Assembly: GCA_028869725.1 (NCBI GenBank)
Contig: JAGWRJ010000740.1
Span: 1 to 10,476, forward strand
DNA: 10,476 bases
Source of the DNA: Alphaproteobacteria bacterium
GTDB taxonomy: Bacteria > Pseudomonadota > Alphaproteobacteria > Micropepsales > Micropepsaceae
Direction: 5' to 3'
Shown here: positions 1-6,650 of the stretch, piece after piece
Layout: each line of letters starts with the position of its first letter
Numbering within the stretch: position 1 is the stretch's first letter
Notes under the pieces: model-generated
Database searches by the model: none
What the model was told of the DNA's origin: nothing
The model's input: only the letters and a program-made list of their open reading frames with translations
Made by a program: the position numbers and the translations under genes

Positions 1-274
1 CAAACCCCGGCGCAAACGCGAACCCTCACCCTCCGCCGTCGACCTGCTTAAAACCCTGCTAAGGCTGCGGGCCGAGTCCGCCCAAGTCGCACCGCGGCTG
101 ATCGCCAATGCAGACGACGTTGAGCGTCTCGCCGCCCAGGACGATGACGGGGTGGCCGCACTTCACGGGTGGCGGGCCAAGGTGTTTGGCAATGATGCCC
201 TCGCCCTTCGCGAGGGTCGCATCGCGCTCACGCTCGAAGATGGCAATGCGGTGATTGTCGAAATCGAAGACTGA
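1..274 (+). CDS. rnd: Ribonuclease D, C-terminal part (5' end outside the window)
   Basis: This frame is open from the left edge (first full codon at base 2) to a TGA at 272-274 and has no internal start, so the gene begins outside the window. About 90 residues are visible. They begin with a basic stretch (KPRRKREP), followed by helical sequence with LLKTLLRLRAE, VAPRLIANADDVERLAA and ALHGWRAKVFGNDALAL. This pattern matches the C-terminal HRDC region of alphaproteobacterial RNase D, a 3'-5' exoribonuclease that trims tRNA precursors and other structured RNAs. The DEDD catalytic domain would lie upstream and cannot be checked. The gene converges on scpB with 41 bp between the stop codons, and a strong hairpin starts at its stop. 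The family call rests on remembered similarity of the tail only. Confidence 0.8.
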   Translation, partial: KPRRKREPSPSAVDLLKTLLRLRAESAQVAPRLIANADDVERLAAQDDDGVAALHGWRAKVFGNDALALREGRIALTLEDGNAVIVEIED

Positions 275-303
275 TCCCGCAAGCCCACTCGGGCCTGCGG
301 GAT
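274..303. terminator. Convergent hairpin between rnd and scpB
   Basis: Arms 274-281 (ATCCCGCA) and 296-303 (TGCGGGAT) are perfectly complementary. After one A/C mismatch, 283-286 (GCCC) pairs with 291-294 (GGGC) around the loop ACTC. That gives 12 pairs in a stable GC-rich stem between two converging genes. Neither strand has a clear T-run after it, so it is not a textbook intrinsic terminator. It could equally block 3' exonucleases for both transcripts. Confidence 0.55.
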
Positions 304-315
304 GCACCACCAGGT

Positions 316-1161
316 TTACAGCTCGTGGGGATCGGCGCCACCGGTGGCCAGATCTTCAGGCGTATCTGGATCGTACGGATCCTCATCCGCCGCCAGATCT
401 TCGGATGGGCTGGGAACATCAAAGCCGGTTGGCGGCACTGCCTCCAGAAATCCCGCCGCCTTGAGTTCGTCGAGACCGGGCAGATGGCTGACGCTTTCCA
501 GACCAAACTGAACGAGAAAGGCTTCGGTCGTGCCATATGTGACAGGACGCCCGGGCGTGCGCCGGCGACCGCGTATTTTGACCCAGCCGATTTCCAAAAG
601 TGTATCGAGCGTGCCCTTGGAGACAGCCACACCCCGAATATCCTCGATTTCCGCCCGCGTCACCGGCTGATGATAGGCAACAATCGCCAGCGTCTCGATG
701 GCCGCGCGTGACAGACGACGTTGCTCTGGCTGTTCCTTGCGCAGCAGAAAGGCGAGGTCGGGCGCGGTACGAAACTGATATTTTCCCGCAACACAGACGA
801 GGCATACGCCACGCTTTTCATAATCGCGCTGCAGTTCGGCAAGAATTGCCTTGACGTCCGCTCCCTCGGGCAAAGAGGAGGCCAGCGCCTTCACATCGAG
901 CGGTTCAGCGGACGCAAACAGCAGCGCTTCGGCCATCCGGATGTGTTCAAGCACGAGCTGGGGTTCCTGGGTTTCGGCTTTGTCCGGCTCTTCGACCGGC
1001 AAAGCACCATCCTCTTCAGCCGCCATATTTGCCTCTTGCTCCATCGTGGCGCCGGAATCCCTGTCTGTGCCGTGACTGACAAGATGCCCGTCAGCTCCCT
1101 CGTCGCACGAGCCCTCCGCAGAGCCCTGAGTGAACTCCACAAGACGCACGATGCTGTTCAT
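316..1161 (-). CDS. scpB: Segregation and condensation protein B (ScpB), with long acidic N-terminal extension
   Basis: ScpB is the winged-helix partner of the kleisin ScpA in the SMC-ScpA-ScpB condensin complex, which compacts and segregates the chromosome in the cytoplasm. The diagnostic core runs from about residue 70 (IRMAEALLFAS) through RLSRAAIETLAIVAYHQP (150-167), EIEDIRGVAVSKGTLDTLLE, GRRRTPGRPVTYGTTEAFLVQFGL and LPGLDEL. The ATG at 1161 is chosen because AGGAGG stands 5 nt upstream; the frame stays open further upstream to a TTG at 1305 without a comparable site. The result is 281 residues, longer than usual because of about 68 acidic, low-complexity residues before the first winged helix and about 40 acidic residues at the C-terminus. 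The gene follows scpA after an unusually long 217 bp gap. Confidence 0.92.
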   Translation of the reverse strand: MNSIVRLVEFTQGSAEGSCDEGADGHLVSHGTDRDSGATMEQEANMAAEEDGALPVEEPDKAETQEPQLVLEHIRMAEALLFASAEPLDVKALASSLPEGADVKAILAELQRDYEKRGVCLVCVAGKYQFRTAPDLAFLLRKEQPEQRRLSRAAIETLAIVAYHQPVTRAEIEDIRGVAVSKGTLDTLLEIGWVKIRGRRRTPGRPVTYGTTEAFLVQFGLESVSHLPGLDELKAAGFLEAVPPTGFDVPSPSEDLAADEDPYDPDTPEDLATGGADPHEL

Positions 1162-1235
1162 CGGATCCTCCTGGCGCCGCCCGCTGCCGTCAGGCCAACG
1201 AGGAGACGCTTCATATGAATAATCGACTGGGCCAT
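1158..1235 (-). CDS. Possible 25-codon upstream ORF coupled to scpB
   Basis: In the scpA-scpB spacer an ATG at 1235-1233, preceded by GAGG with a 3 nt spacer, opens a 25-codon frame. It ends in a TGA overlapping the scpB start as ATGA. The predicted peptide is small and basic (MAQSIIHMKRLLVGLTAAGG followed by ARRIR). The arrangement would allow translational coupling into scpB, but the AGGAGG of scpB lies inside this frame and could act alone. I recognise no homologue. A chance ORF in open sequence is quite possible. Confidence 0.22.
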   Translation of the reverse strand: MAQSIIHMKRLLVGLTAAGGARRIR

Positions 1236-1378
1236 TACCTCGGCGCGAGGGTGAACACCGGATGACAGCGGCGAATACCATTGCCATCTGCCTGAGGTTT
1301 CCCAACCCACTCTGTCTTCCGATATCTTCAACACCATACCTCTACCACCAAATCTTCCGGCTTCAGCTGGAGAACACG
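1162..1378. other. Unusually long scpA-scpB intergenic spacer
   Basis: In most bacteria scpA and scpB overlap or nearly touch; here 217 bp separate them. The spacer contains the possible upstream ORF at 1158-1235 and no hairpin that I can recognise. No strong sigma-70 promoter stands out on the minus strand; TTGGTG, 17 nt, AAGATA (about 1325-1353) is only a weak match. It could be a leader or internal promoter for scpB, or decayed sequence. Confidence 0.5.
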
Positions 1379-2203
1379 TTAAGCTGTATTCTCTTGACCG
1401 ACGTGCAGAGCAGCCCGGTCCTTTACATAAATCTCCTCAAATGGCGTCAGCTGGCGCAGCTCAATCCGTCCGTCACGACACAATTCCAAGCAGGCCAAAA
1501 GCGTGCTGGCCTTGGCCGAGCGCAGGCGCAAACCGCTCTCCCAGCCCGCTGGCAGCAGGCTTGTCAGCGTACTCCAGTTGCCGATCCGTCCCAGCATACG
1601 CTCCAACCGGGCCCGCGCTTCTTCGATCAGCAGTACCGGAGCATGGCGCGGCTGATAGGTGACAGACTTGGCCTTGCTGATCCGCTGGGTCGAATAAGCC
1701 GTCAGCAGATCGTAAAGTGAATCACTATAGGTGCGAAGCTTGACCACATTGAGCGGCTCCGGAGCACCGCGCGCAAATACCTCGCGTCCCAGCCTGTCGC
1801 GAGCCATCAGGCGTGCGGCGGCCTCGCGCATCGTGTCGAGCCGCTGCAAGCGCCAGCGCAACCGCGCTGCCATTTCATCGGCACTGACCTCGCCATCCTG
1901 GCTCCCTGGAGGTGCCGGCAACAGAAGTCGCGATTTGAGGTACGCCAGCCACGCTGCCATCACGAGATAATCGGCAGCCAGTTCGAGGTTGAGTCGGCGG
2001 GCTCGCTCCACGAACTCAAGATACTGTTCGGCCAGCCTGAGGACAGAAATTTTTGCCAGATCAACCTTCTGATTGCGCGCAAGACCCAGGAGCAGGTCGA
2101 GAGGGCCCTCAAACCCGTCAACCGCCACCACCAACGCCTCCTCTGCGCTGGCATTGGCAGCAGCCTCACCCATCGCCTCGAATTCGTCGGCGATCTCGCT
2201 CAT
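1379..2203 (-). CDS. scpA: Segregation and condensation protein A (ScpA, kleisin)
   Basis: ScpA is the kleisin that bridges the SMC heads and recruits ScpB. The 274-residue length is normal for the family. The N-terminal SMC-binding part is clear: VDGFEGPLDLLLGLARNQKVDL from about residue 28, followed by LRLAEQYLEFVERARRLNLE and the helical LAADYLVMAAWLAYLKSRLLLP. The C-terminal winged-helix part includes LACLELCRDGRIELRQ and FEEIYV. The ATG at 2203 overlaps the nagZ stop as ATGA, which supports this start and translational coupling to nagZ. A second Met at residue 11 is less likely. The first 25 residues are an Ala/Glu-rich tail ahead of the kleisin domain. Confidence 0.95.
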   Translation of the reverse strand: MSEIADEFEAMGEAAANASAEEALVVAVDGFEGPLDLLLGLARNQKVDLAKISVLRLAEQYLEFVERARRLNLELAADYLVMAAWLAYLKSRLLLPAPPGSQDGEVSADEMAARLRWRLQRLDTMREAAARLMARDRLGREVFARGAPEPLNVVKLRTYSDSLYDLLTAYSTQRISKAKSVTYQPRHAPVLLIEEARARLERMLGRIGNWSTLTSLLPAGWESGLRLRSAKASTLLACLELCRDGRIELRQLTPFEEIYVKDRAALHVGQENTA

Positions 2204-3216
2204 GCCGTAACTCCCATCAATTCGCGAAGTCGGTCTTGCGCGTGCCGCACATCAATGGCCCGAGGACGGCGCAGTTGGGCAAGCGCCTGCGCGGCCCGTC
2301 GGCCTGAAGGACCTGTGAACTCTTTGGCTTCCTGCGCTACCGCACGCATTTCGTTCAAGTCACCGTTACAGTGGAGCAATACATCGCAGCCGGCAGTCAA
2401 TGCGCGCGCAGCTCGGCTCGCCATCGGCCCGTCGAGCGCCTGCATCGACAGATCGTCGCTCATCAAAAGACCGTCAAAACCGATCTCCCCCCGGATGATC
2501 TCCTCTATCACCTTGGAACTCGTAGTCGCGGGCTGATGCGCATCTATGGCGGTATAAACGACGTGGGCCGTCATCGCCATCGGGCAGTCGCGGAGACTGC
2601 GAAACGTACAGAAATCGCTTGCGCTCAGTTCGGCATGTGTACTCGTCACCGTTGGCAACGCCACATGGGAGTCCGACAGGGCCCGACCATGACCCGGAAT
2701 GTGCTTCATCACGGGCAAGACGCCGCCATCTAAAAGGCCCTCGATCACCCTGCGCCCCAGATCAATGACCGGCGCCGGCGCATGCCCATACGCGCGGTCA
2801 CCAATGATGTCGTGAGCGCCAGATACCGGCACGTCCAGGACCGGCATGCAATCGACATTGATGCCAAGTTCCAGGAGGTCCTGAGCGATCAGGCGCGCGT
2901 TGAGATAGACCGCTTCGCGGCCAGCCTCAACGTGCATAGCGTAAAGATCGGCAAATCGGGCGGCGGGCGGACGCGCTCGCCAGTAGGGAGGCTTCAGGCG
3001 CGCGACGCGCCCCCCTTCCTGGTCGATCAGCACCACGGCGTTCTCGTCGCCTGAGGCCAACCGCAACTGATCTACGAGCGCCCGTACCTGGTCGGGGCTT
3101 TCGATATTCCGACCAAACAAAATGTACCCGAACGGACGAACATCCCGAAAAAAGGCGATCTCGTCGGCCGTCAACTGACGGCTGGCGCAGCCATATATAG
3201 CGCGGGTCCGCGACAT
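2200..3216 (-). CDS. nagZ: Beta-N-acetylhexosaminidase NagZ (glycoside hydrolase family 3)
   Basis: NagZ is a cytoplasmic GH3 enzyme. It removes N-acetylglucosamine from GlcNAc-1,6-anhydroMurNAc muropeptides during peptidoglycan recycling, and its products can act as inducers of chromosomal AmpC beta-lactamase in some bacteria. The 338-residue length is typical. Visible motifs are LIDQEGGRVARL (63-74), the KHIPGHG...DSH loop (171-184), which carries the Asp-His general acid/base dyad D182/H184, and LLMSDDLSM (251-259) with the predicted nucleophile D254. No signal peptide is present, as expected for a cytosolic enzyme. The ATG at 3216 has GGGAAAG just upstream and lies 10 bp after the SPOR-gene stop; the 3' end overlaps scpA by 4 bp, so the three are very likely co-transcribed. 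Confidence 0.95.
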   Translation of the reverse strand: MSRTRAIYGCASRQLTADEIAFFRDVRPFGYILFGRNIESPDQVRALVDQLRLASGDENAVVLIDQEGGRVARLKPPYWRARPPAARFADLYAMHVEAGREAVYLNARLIAQDLLELGINVDCMPVLDVPVSGAHDIIGDRAYGHAPAPVIDLGRRVIEGLLDGGVLPVMKHIPGHGRALSDSHVALPTVTSTHAELSASDFCTFRSLRDCPMAMTAHVVYTAIDAHQPATTSSKVIEEIIRGEIGFDGLLMSDDLSMQALDGPMASRAARALTAGCDVLLHCNGDLNEMRAVAQEAKEFTGPSGRRAAQALAQLRRPRAIDVRHAQDRLRELMGVTA

Positions 3217-3226
3217 CTTTCCCGGC

Positions 3227-4045
3227 TCAGCCTTTGGCCGGGAAGCATGCCGCGCCGCTCGCCTTCAGCCGGCTGCAGGCTCGCGCGGCGTCCGAACGGC
3301 TCGCGTAAGAGCCGATCCTGAGGCGGTACCAGATGCCTTTGGTCCCCAAATCAACCCGCAGAATGGCCGGGGCGAGCCCGGATGCCGCCGGATGGCGATG
3401 GCTATAAATCCGCCACGCCGCCTGCGCCTCCGCCCGGCTCTTGTAGGCACCGATCTGAAGCATCCATGGCCCGGCGGTCATGGTGTGAGGTGCGAGCGTG
3501 GCTGCCCCAGCCTTGGGACCGGGCGCGTGCGGAGCAGACCCCGCCACTTGCGCGTGACGAACCACCGATGCCGCGTGTTGGGAGGCAAGCGGTGCGGCTT
3601 GAGGCGGCATGGCCGGTTTGGTCACCGGTTTCGGGACCAGCTTCGTGATGACCTGCGGCTTAGCCGTGGCCTGGCTCAAAGCCGGCGGGGCAGCCTGCCC
3701 GCCGCGCGTGGTTTGTGGGGGCGGCGACGACGCAGTGCCGGAGGCCGGCTGATCATAGATCTTCAATCCCTGATACGGAGTAACCCCTCCTGGATGGGCC
3801 GGCGCCGTACGCACAGGTCCTGGCTGTGCAGCAATTACCCGCGGTGCACCCGAACGACCACTCTGTACGCCCTGGGTATAGGCAAACCAGACAACCGCCC
3901 CGAAGGCGAAAACCATGATGAGCGCGACCACCAGCAACAATGGCAGCCGCGATCCGTCCTCGTCGAGGTCCTCGTCGGCGCCATCGAACACACGTGTCTC
4001 CTCCGCAGAAGAGGGTTCGTAGAACTCCGGTTCGCGTCTGGGCAT
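3227..4045 (-). CDS. SPOR-domain, single-pass membrane protein
   Basis: Starting from the ATG at 4045 (GGAG 6 nt upstream), the protein has 272 residues. It begins with an acidic cytoplasmic segment (EFYEPSSAEETRVFDGADED), followed by one membrane helix at about 34-57 (LPLLLVVALIMVFAFGAVVW). A long Pro/Ala/Lys-rich periplasmic linker leads to a C-terminal SPOR domain at about 191-272 (WMLQIGAYKSRAEAQAAW and WYRLRIGSYASRSDAARACS). SPOR domains bind peptidoglycan strands stripped of stem peptides, which accumulate at the division septum, so a septal role is inferred. An in-frame GTG at 4084 would add 13 residues but has a poorer ribosome site. The gene immediately precedes nagZ, a usual alphaproteobacterial pairing. 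The precise partner or activity is unknown. Confidence 0.88.
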   Translation of the reverse strand: MPRREPEFYEPSSAEETRVFDGADEDLDEDGSRLPLLLVVALIMVFAFGAVVWFAYTQGVQSGRSGAPRVIAAQPGPVRTAPAHPGGVTPYQGLKIYDQPASGTASSPPPQTTRGGQAAPPALSQATAKPQVITKLVPKPVTKPAMPPQAAPLASQHAASVVRHAQVAGSAPHAPGPKAGAATLAPHTMTAGPWMLQIGAYKSRAEAQAAWRIYSHRHPAASGLAPAILRVDLGTKGIWYRLRIGSYASRSDAARACSRLKASGAACFPAKG

Positions 4046-4058
4046 GGGCTGCTCCACC

Positions 4059-4121
4059 GAATCTGTCCTGTCCGACCCTAGCACCCCCGTTCCAGCGAAT
4101 CACGGTTCACGGGCTGATTCG
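4059..4121. promoter_or_regulatory. Cluster of three GANTC sites, two in an inverted repeat, between dgt and the SPOR gene
   Basis: GANTC sites occur at 4059 (GAATC), 4097 (GAATC) and 4116 (GATTC) in the 81 bp between dgt and the SPOR gene. The last two lie in the arms of an inverted repeat, CGAATCA (4096-4102) and TGATTCG (4115-4121), separated by 12 nt. GANTC is the target of the cell-cycle methyltransferase CcrM. The repeat could also form a weak hairpin after dgt. A regulatory role is inference only. Confidence 0.3.
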
Positions 4122-4126
4122 AGGCT

Positions 4127-5335
4127 TCAGAGCGCGATTTGGGTGTGGAACAAACGCGCGTATTCGCTCAAGGCGAAGCGATCTGTCATCCCAGCGATGT
4201 AATCGCGAACGATTGAGACCTGAGCGGCGCGAGAGGCGCCCACGCACGCACCAGCCCAGTCGGCCGGCAGTAGCGTCGGCGCATCCCGGAAGGCGACGAA
4301 CAGTTCGGAAATCACCAGCTTGGCCTGTGCCATGCTCTGCATCACCCGCGGGTGCCGGTACATATGGGAAAACAGCCACGTCTTGAGCGCCGCGATGTCG
4401 GCGGCCATCGCGGGAGAAAACGCTGCGGTTGCCGCATCGGCTGCCCGGATGTCGCGTGCCGAGTAAGGCGCGAGCAGGGCCAGACGGCGGCGGGTTTCCT
4501 CCAGCAGATCTGTGATGATCACGCTCATCAGCCGGCGCACCAGTTCGCCGACCAGGCGGCTGAGCTCGAGGGTGCCATAGCGATCGCACACCTCGCGCGC
4601 GAAAACGCCGGCCAGAGGCGCTGCCTGCAGGGCCTGAACGCCGAACAGGCCCGCCCGCAGACCGTCATCAATGTCGTGATTGATATAGGCAATGTCATCA
4701 GCGAGCGCAGCAATCTGCGCCTCAAGCCCCGGATAGGTACCGAGCTCGAGATCAAAACGGGCATTAAAGGAGGCAATCGGCCCGGCTATGGCGCGACCGG
4801 TGAGGGGGCCATTATGTTTGACAAGCCCTTCAAGGCATTCCCAGGTAAGATTAAGGCCGTCGAAATCGGCATATCGATGCTCGAGCTGCGTCACCAGCTT
4901 GAGAGCATGGGCATTGTGGTCAAAGCCGCCAAATTCCGCGGTCGCGGCGGCCAGGGCTTCCTCGCCGGCATGTCCGAACGGCGTGTGGCCAAGGTCATGG
5001 GCAAGAGCCACCGCTTCAGCCAGGTCCTCGTCAAGGGCAAGGACGCGGGCCATGGAACGGGCAATCTGGGCAACTTCCAGACTGTGGGTGAGCCGGGTTC
5101 GGTAATAATCGCCCTCGTGCTGCACAAATACCTGGGTTTTGTGCTTCAGACGCCGAAAGGCGCTGGCATGCAGGATCCGGTCACGATCACGCTGAAAGGC
5201 TGTTCGGGTCGCACTTTCCGGTTCGGAATGATATCGCCCTTGGCTGTCCTCCACGCGTGTCGCATAAGGCACGATCTGGGCAGGTGGAACAAAAAGGGGC
5301 GGCAAAAGCCGGCCCGGACGCAGGTGGGATGGCAC
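4127..5335 (-). CDS. dgt: Deoxyguanosinetriphosphate triphosphohydrolase-like protein (HD domain)
   Basis: This is an HD-superfamily dNTP triphosphohydrolase, which splits dNTPs to deoxynucleoside and triphosphate and so helps control the nucleotide pool; substrate preference varies within the family. Numbered from the GTG at 5335, the metal-binding H..HD..D set is H84 (RLTHSLEVAQIAR), H113-D114 (LAHDLGHTPFGH) and D214 (LADDIAYINHDIDDGL). The family signature SEPESATRTAFQRDRDRILH...AFRRLKHKTQVF precedes it. The length is 402 residues. The GTG at 5335 is preferred because GGGAG lies 7 nt upstream; an in-frame GTG at 5389 would give 420 residues, but its AGGAG sits only 1 nt away and it would start 9 bp from erpA. 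The gene is divergent from erpA. In many relatives argS follows next; here the SPOR gene does. Confidence 0.9.
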   Translation of the reverse strand: MPSHLRPGRLLPPLFVPPAQIVPYATRVEDSQGRYHSEPESATRTAFQRDRDRILHASAFRRLKHKTQVFVQHEGDYYRTRLTHSLEVAQIARSMARVLALDEDLAEAVALAHDLGHTPFGHAGEEALAAATAEFGGFDHNAHALKLVTQLEHRYADFDGLNLTWECLEGLVKHNGPLTGRAIAGPIASFNARFDLELGTYPGLEAQIAALADDIAYINHDIDDGLRAGLFGVQALQAAPLAGVFAREVCDRYGTLELSRLVGELVRRLMSVIITDLLEETRRRLALLAPYSARDIRAADAATAAFSPAMAADIAALKTWLFSHMYRHPRVMQSMAQAKLVISELFVAFRDAPTLLPADWAGACVGASRAAQVSIVRDYIAGMTDRFALSEYARLFHTQIAL

Positions 5336-5398
5336 CGCTTTGCTCCCGTGGCGCGAGGCATTACATATAACAGGTAATCCAAATCGCACACTCCTGCC
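5336..5398. promoter_or_regulatory. Short divergent dgt/erpA control region with small inverted repeat
   Basis: About 63 bp separate the preferred dgt start from the erpA ATG, and the segment around 5360-5378 is AT-rich against its surroundings. It contains the inverted repeat ATTAC (5360-5364), 9 nt, GTAAT (5374-5378). Within it TATAAC (5366-5371) could be a -10 element for erpA, and the opposite strand reads TTATAT, a possible -10 for dgt. No good -35 is visible for either. An operator is possible, but I do not recognise a known regulator motif. Confidence 0.28.
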
Positions 5399-5731
5399 AT
5401 GAGCGACAATCCTGTTTCCCTCTCTGCCCGCGCCGCGCGCCGTATCGCGGAGATTCTCAAGAGTGAGCCAACGCAGATGAAGCTGCGGGTTGCAGTGACC
5501 GGTGGCGGCTGCTCAGGTTTCCAGTACTCCTTTGCCTTGGACGACGCTCAGGCTGACGACGATCTCGTGATCGAGCGTGACGGCGTCCAGGTGCTGGTAG
5601 ATCCGGTCTCACTCGACTTTCTCAAAGGGGCAGAGATCGATTACGCCAACGAGCTGATCGGCGCCCATTTCAAGGTCAATAATCCCAACGCTACATCGTC
5701 GTGCGGCTGCGGCAGCAGCTTTTCGGTTTGA
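5399..5731 (+). CDS. erpA: Iron-sulfur cluster insertion protein ErpA (A-type carrier)
   Basis: A-type carriers accept a nascent Fe-S cluster from the Isc or Suf scaffold and deliver it to apo-enzymes. The 110-residue protein has the fold-defining sequence MKLRVAVTGGGCSGFQYSFAL and the three conserved cysteines: C38 in GGGCSG, and C102 and C104 in the C-terminal SCGCGSSF. LVDPVSLDFLKGAEIDY and GAHFKVNNPNA are also typical. ErpA, IscA and SufA are close relatives; the ErpA name follows the ending SCGCGSSFSV and the standard alphaproteobacterial location next to xthA and dgt. The ribosome site before the ATG is poor. xthA follows after 16 bp, so the two probably share a transcript. Confidence 0.92.
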   Translation: MSDNPVSLSARAARRIAEILKSEPTQMKLRVAVTGGGCSGFQYSFALDDAQADDDLVIERDGVQVLVDPVSLDFLKGAEIDYANELIGAHFKVNNPNATSSCGCGSSFSV

Positions 5732-5747
5732 GCGCACGGGTGACGAC

Positions 5748-6530
5748 ATGAGACTCGCCACCTGGAACGTGAATTCTATAAAGGCGCGCCAGCCAGCTGT
5801 GGTCGCGTGGCTGAAGGATGCAGTTCCCGATGTCGTGTGCCTGCAGGAACTCAAATGCACCGATGACACCTTCCCCGCCAGTGTCTTTGAGGAGCTTGGG
5901 TATAATTGCGCCGTACACGGACAGAAGACCTATAACGGCGTGGCAATCCTCTCGCGCAGGCCGATCGAGGATGCAACCCCGCGCCTTCCCGGTGAGGACA
6001 GTGATGATCATGCGCGCTACCTCGAAGCGGTCATTCCGGGCTCGCGCGGCACTGTACGGGTCGCGTCCATCTATGCGCCCAACGGCAATCCCGTTGAAAG
6101 CGACAAATTTTCCTACAAGCTTGCCTTTCTCGGCCGGCTGAAGACCCACGCCGCCGACTTGTTGAAGCTTGAGGAGCCCACCGCGCTGATGGGCGACTAC
6201 AACGTAATTCCCGGACCCGACGACGTCTGGGACCCACGTCTGTGGGAGAATGATGCGCTCTATCGTCCTGAGTCCCGTTCGGCCTTCCACGCGATCCAGT
6301 ATCTTGGCTATACCGACGCCTTCCGTGCCTGCCACGCCCAGACCCACCAATATACGTTCTGGGATTACCAAGGCGGCAGTTGGGAGAAGGATCACGGCAT
6401 TCGTATTGATCATATCCTGCTGTCCCCACAGGCCGTCGATCATCTCAAGGCAAGCGGTATTGAGAAGAAGGTGCGGGCTGGGGAAAAACCCTCAGACCAC
6501 GTTCCAGTCTGGTGCGAACTGGACATTTAG
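5748..6530 (+). CDS. xthA: Exodeoxyribonuclease III (AP endonuclease, EEP family)
   Basis: Exonuclease III cleaves at abasic sites and degrades 3' ends of double-stranded DNA during base-excision repair. The 260-residue protein is full length for the family. The Mg-dependent active site of the exonuclease-endonuclease-phosphatase fold is complete: N7 (TWNVNSIKAR), E34 (CLQELK), Y109 (SIYAPNG), D150 and N152 (MGDYNVIP), D221 (RIDHILLS), and D250-H251 (KPSDHVPVW). It starts 16 bp after the erpA stop with only a weak GGGTGAC-like ribosome site, consistent with translation following erpA. The gene ends facing the histidine phosphatase gene, with a hairpin between them. Confidence 0.95.
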   Translation: MRLATWNVNSIKARQPAVVAWLKDAVPDVVCLQELKCTDDTFPASVFEELGYNCAVHGQKTYNGVAILSRRPIEDATPRLPGEDSDDHARYLEAVIPGSRGTVRVASIYAPNGNPVESDKFSYKLAFLGRLKTHAADLLKLEEPTALMGDYNVIPGPDDVWDPRLWENDALYRPESRSAFHAIQYLGYTDAFRACHAQTHQYTFWDYQGGSWEKDHGIRIDHILLSPQAVDHLKASGIEKKVRAGEKPSDHVPVWCELDI

Positions 6531-6566
6531 CAACCTGACGATACCAAGGCTCGACCATGTCGTACT

Positions 6567-6590
6567 GCCTGTCCAAATCCGGGGACAGGC
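6567..6590. terminator. Hairpin between convergent xthA and the histidine phosphatase gene
   Basis: Perfect 8 bp arms, GCCTGTCC (6567-6574) and GGACAGGC (6583-6590), enclose an 8 nt loop in the 120 bp between two convergent stop codons. There is no T-run after it on either strand. Position and stem suggest a shared terminator or 3'-end stabiliser. Confidence 0.45.
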
Positions 6591-6650
6591 GCGCAACTGG
6601 CACCTGGCGAATTTGGGACCCGACAAGCGTGTCAGTCCACCATTAGAGGA

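Noticed and set aside
59..310. 83-codon minus-strand frame
   Set aside because: It is antisense to the RNase D tail, whose plus-strand reading matches the HRDC region and ends cleanly before a hairpin.
721..1218. 165-codon plus-strand frame
   Set aside because: It is antisense to scpB, with no family resemblance.
1162..1305. Upstream extension of scpB to a TTG at 1305
   Set aside because: The translated extension is not ScpB-like, and the ATG at 1161 has an excellent AGGAGG at normal spacing.
3392..4081. 229-codon plus-strand frame
   Set aside because: It is antisense to the SPOR gene; Arg-rich composition is typical of a shadow of a Pro/Ala-rich linker.
4352..5377. 341-codon open frame on the plus strand
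   Set aside because: It lies antisense to dgt, whose HD motifs are complete. The translation has no recognisable domain and arises from codon bias of the GC-rich gene opposite.
5691..6443. 250-codon open frame on the minus strand
   Set aside because: It is antisense to xthA, which has every catalytic residue; the reverse frame shows no domain or ribosome site.
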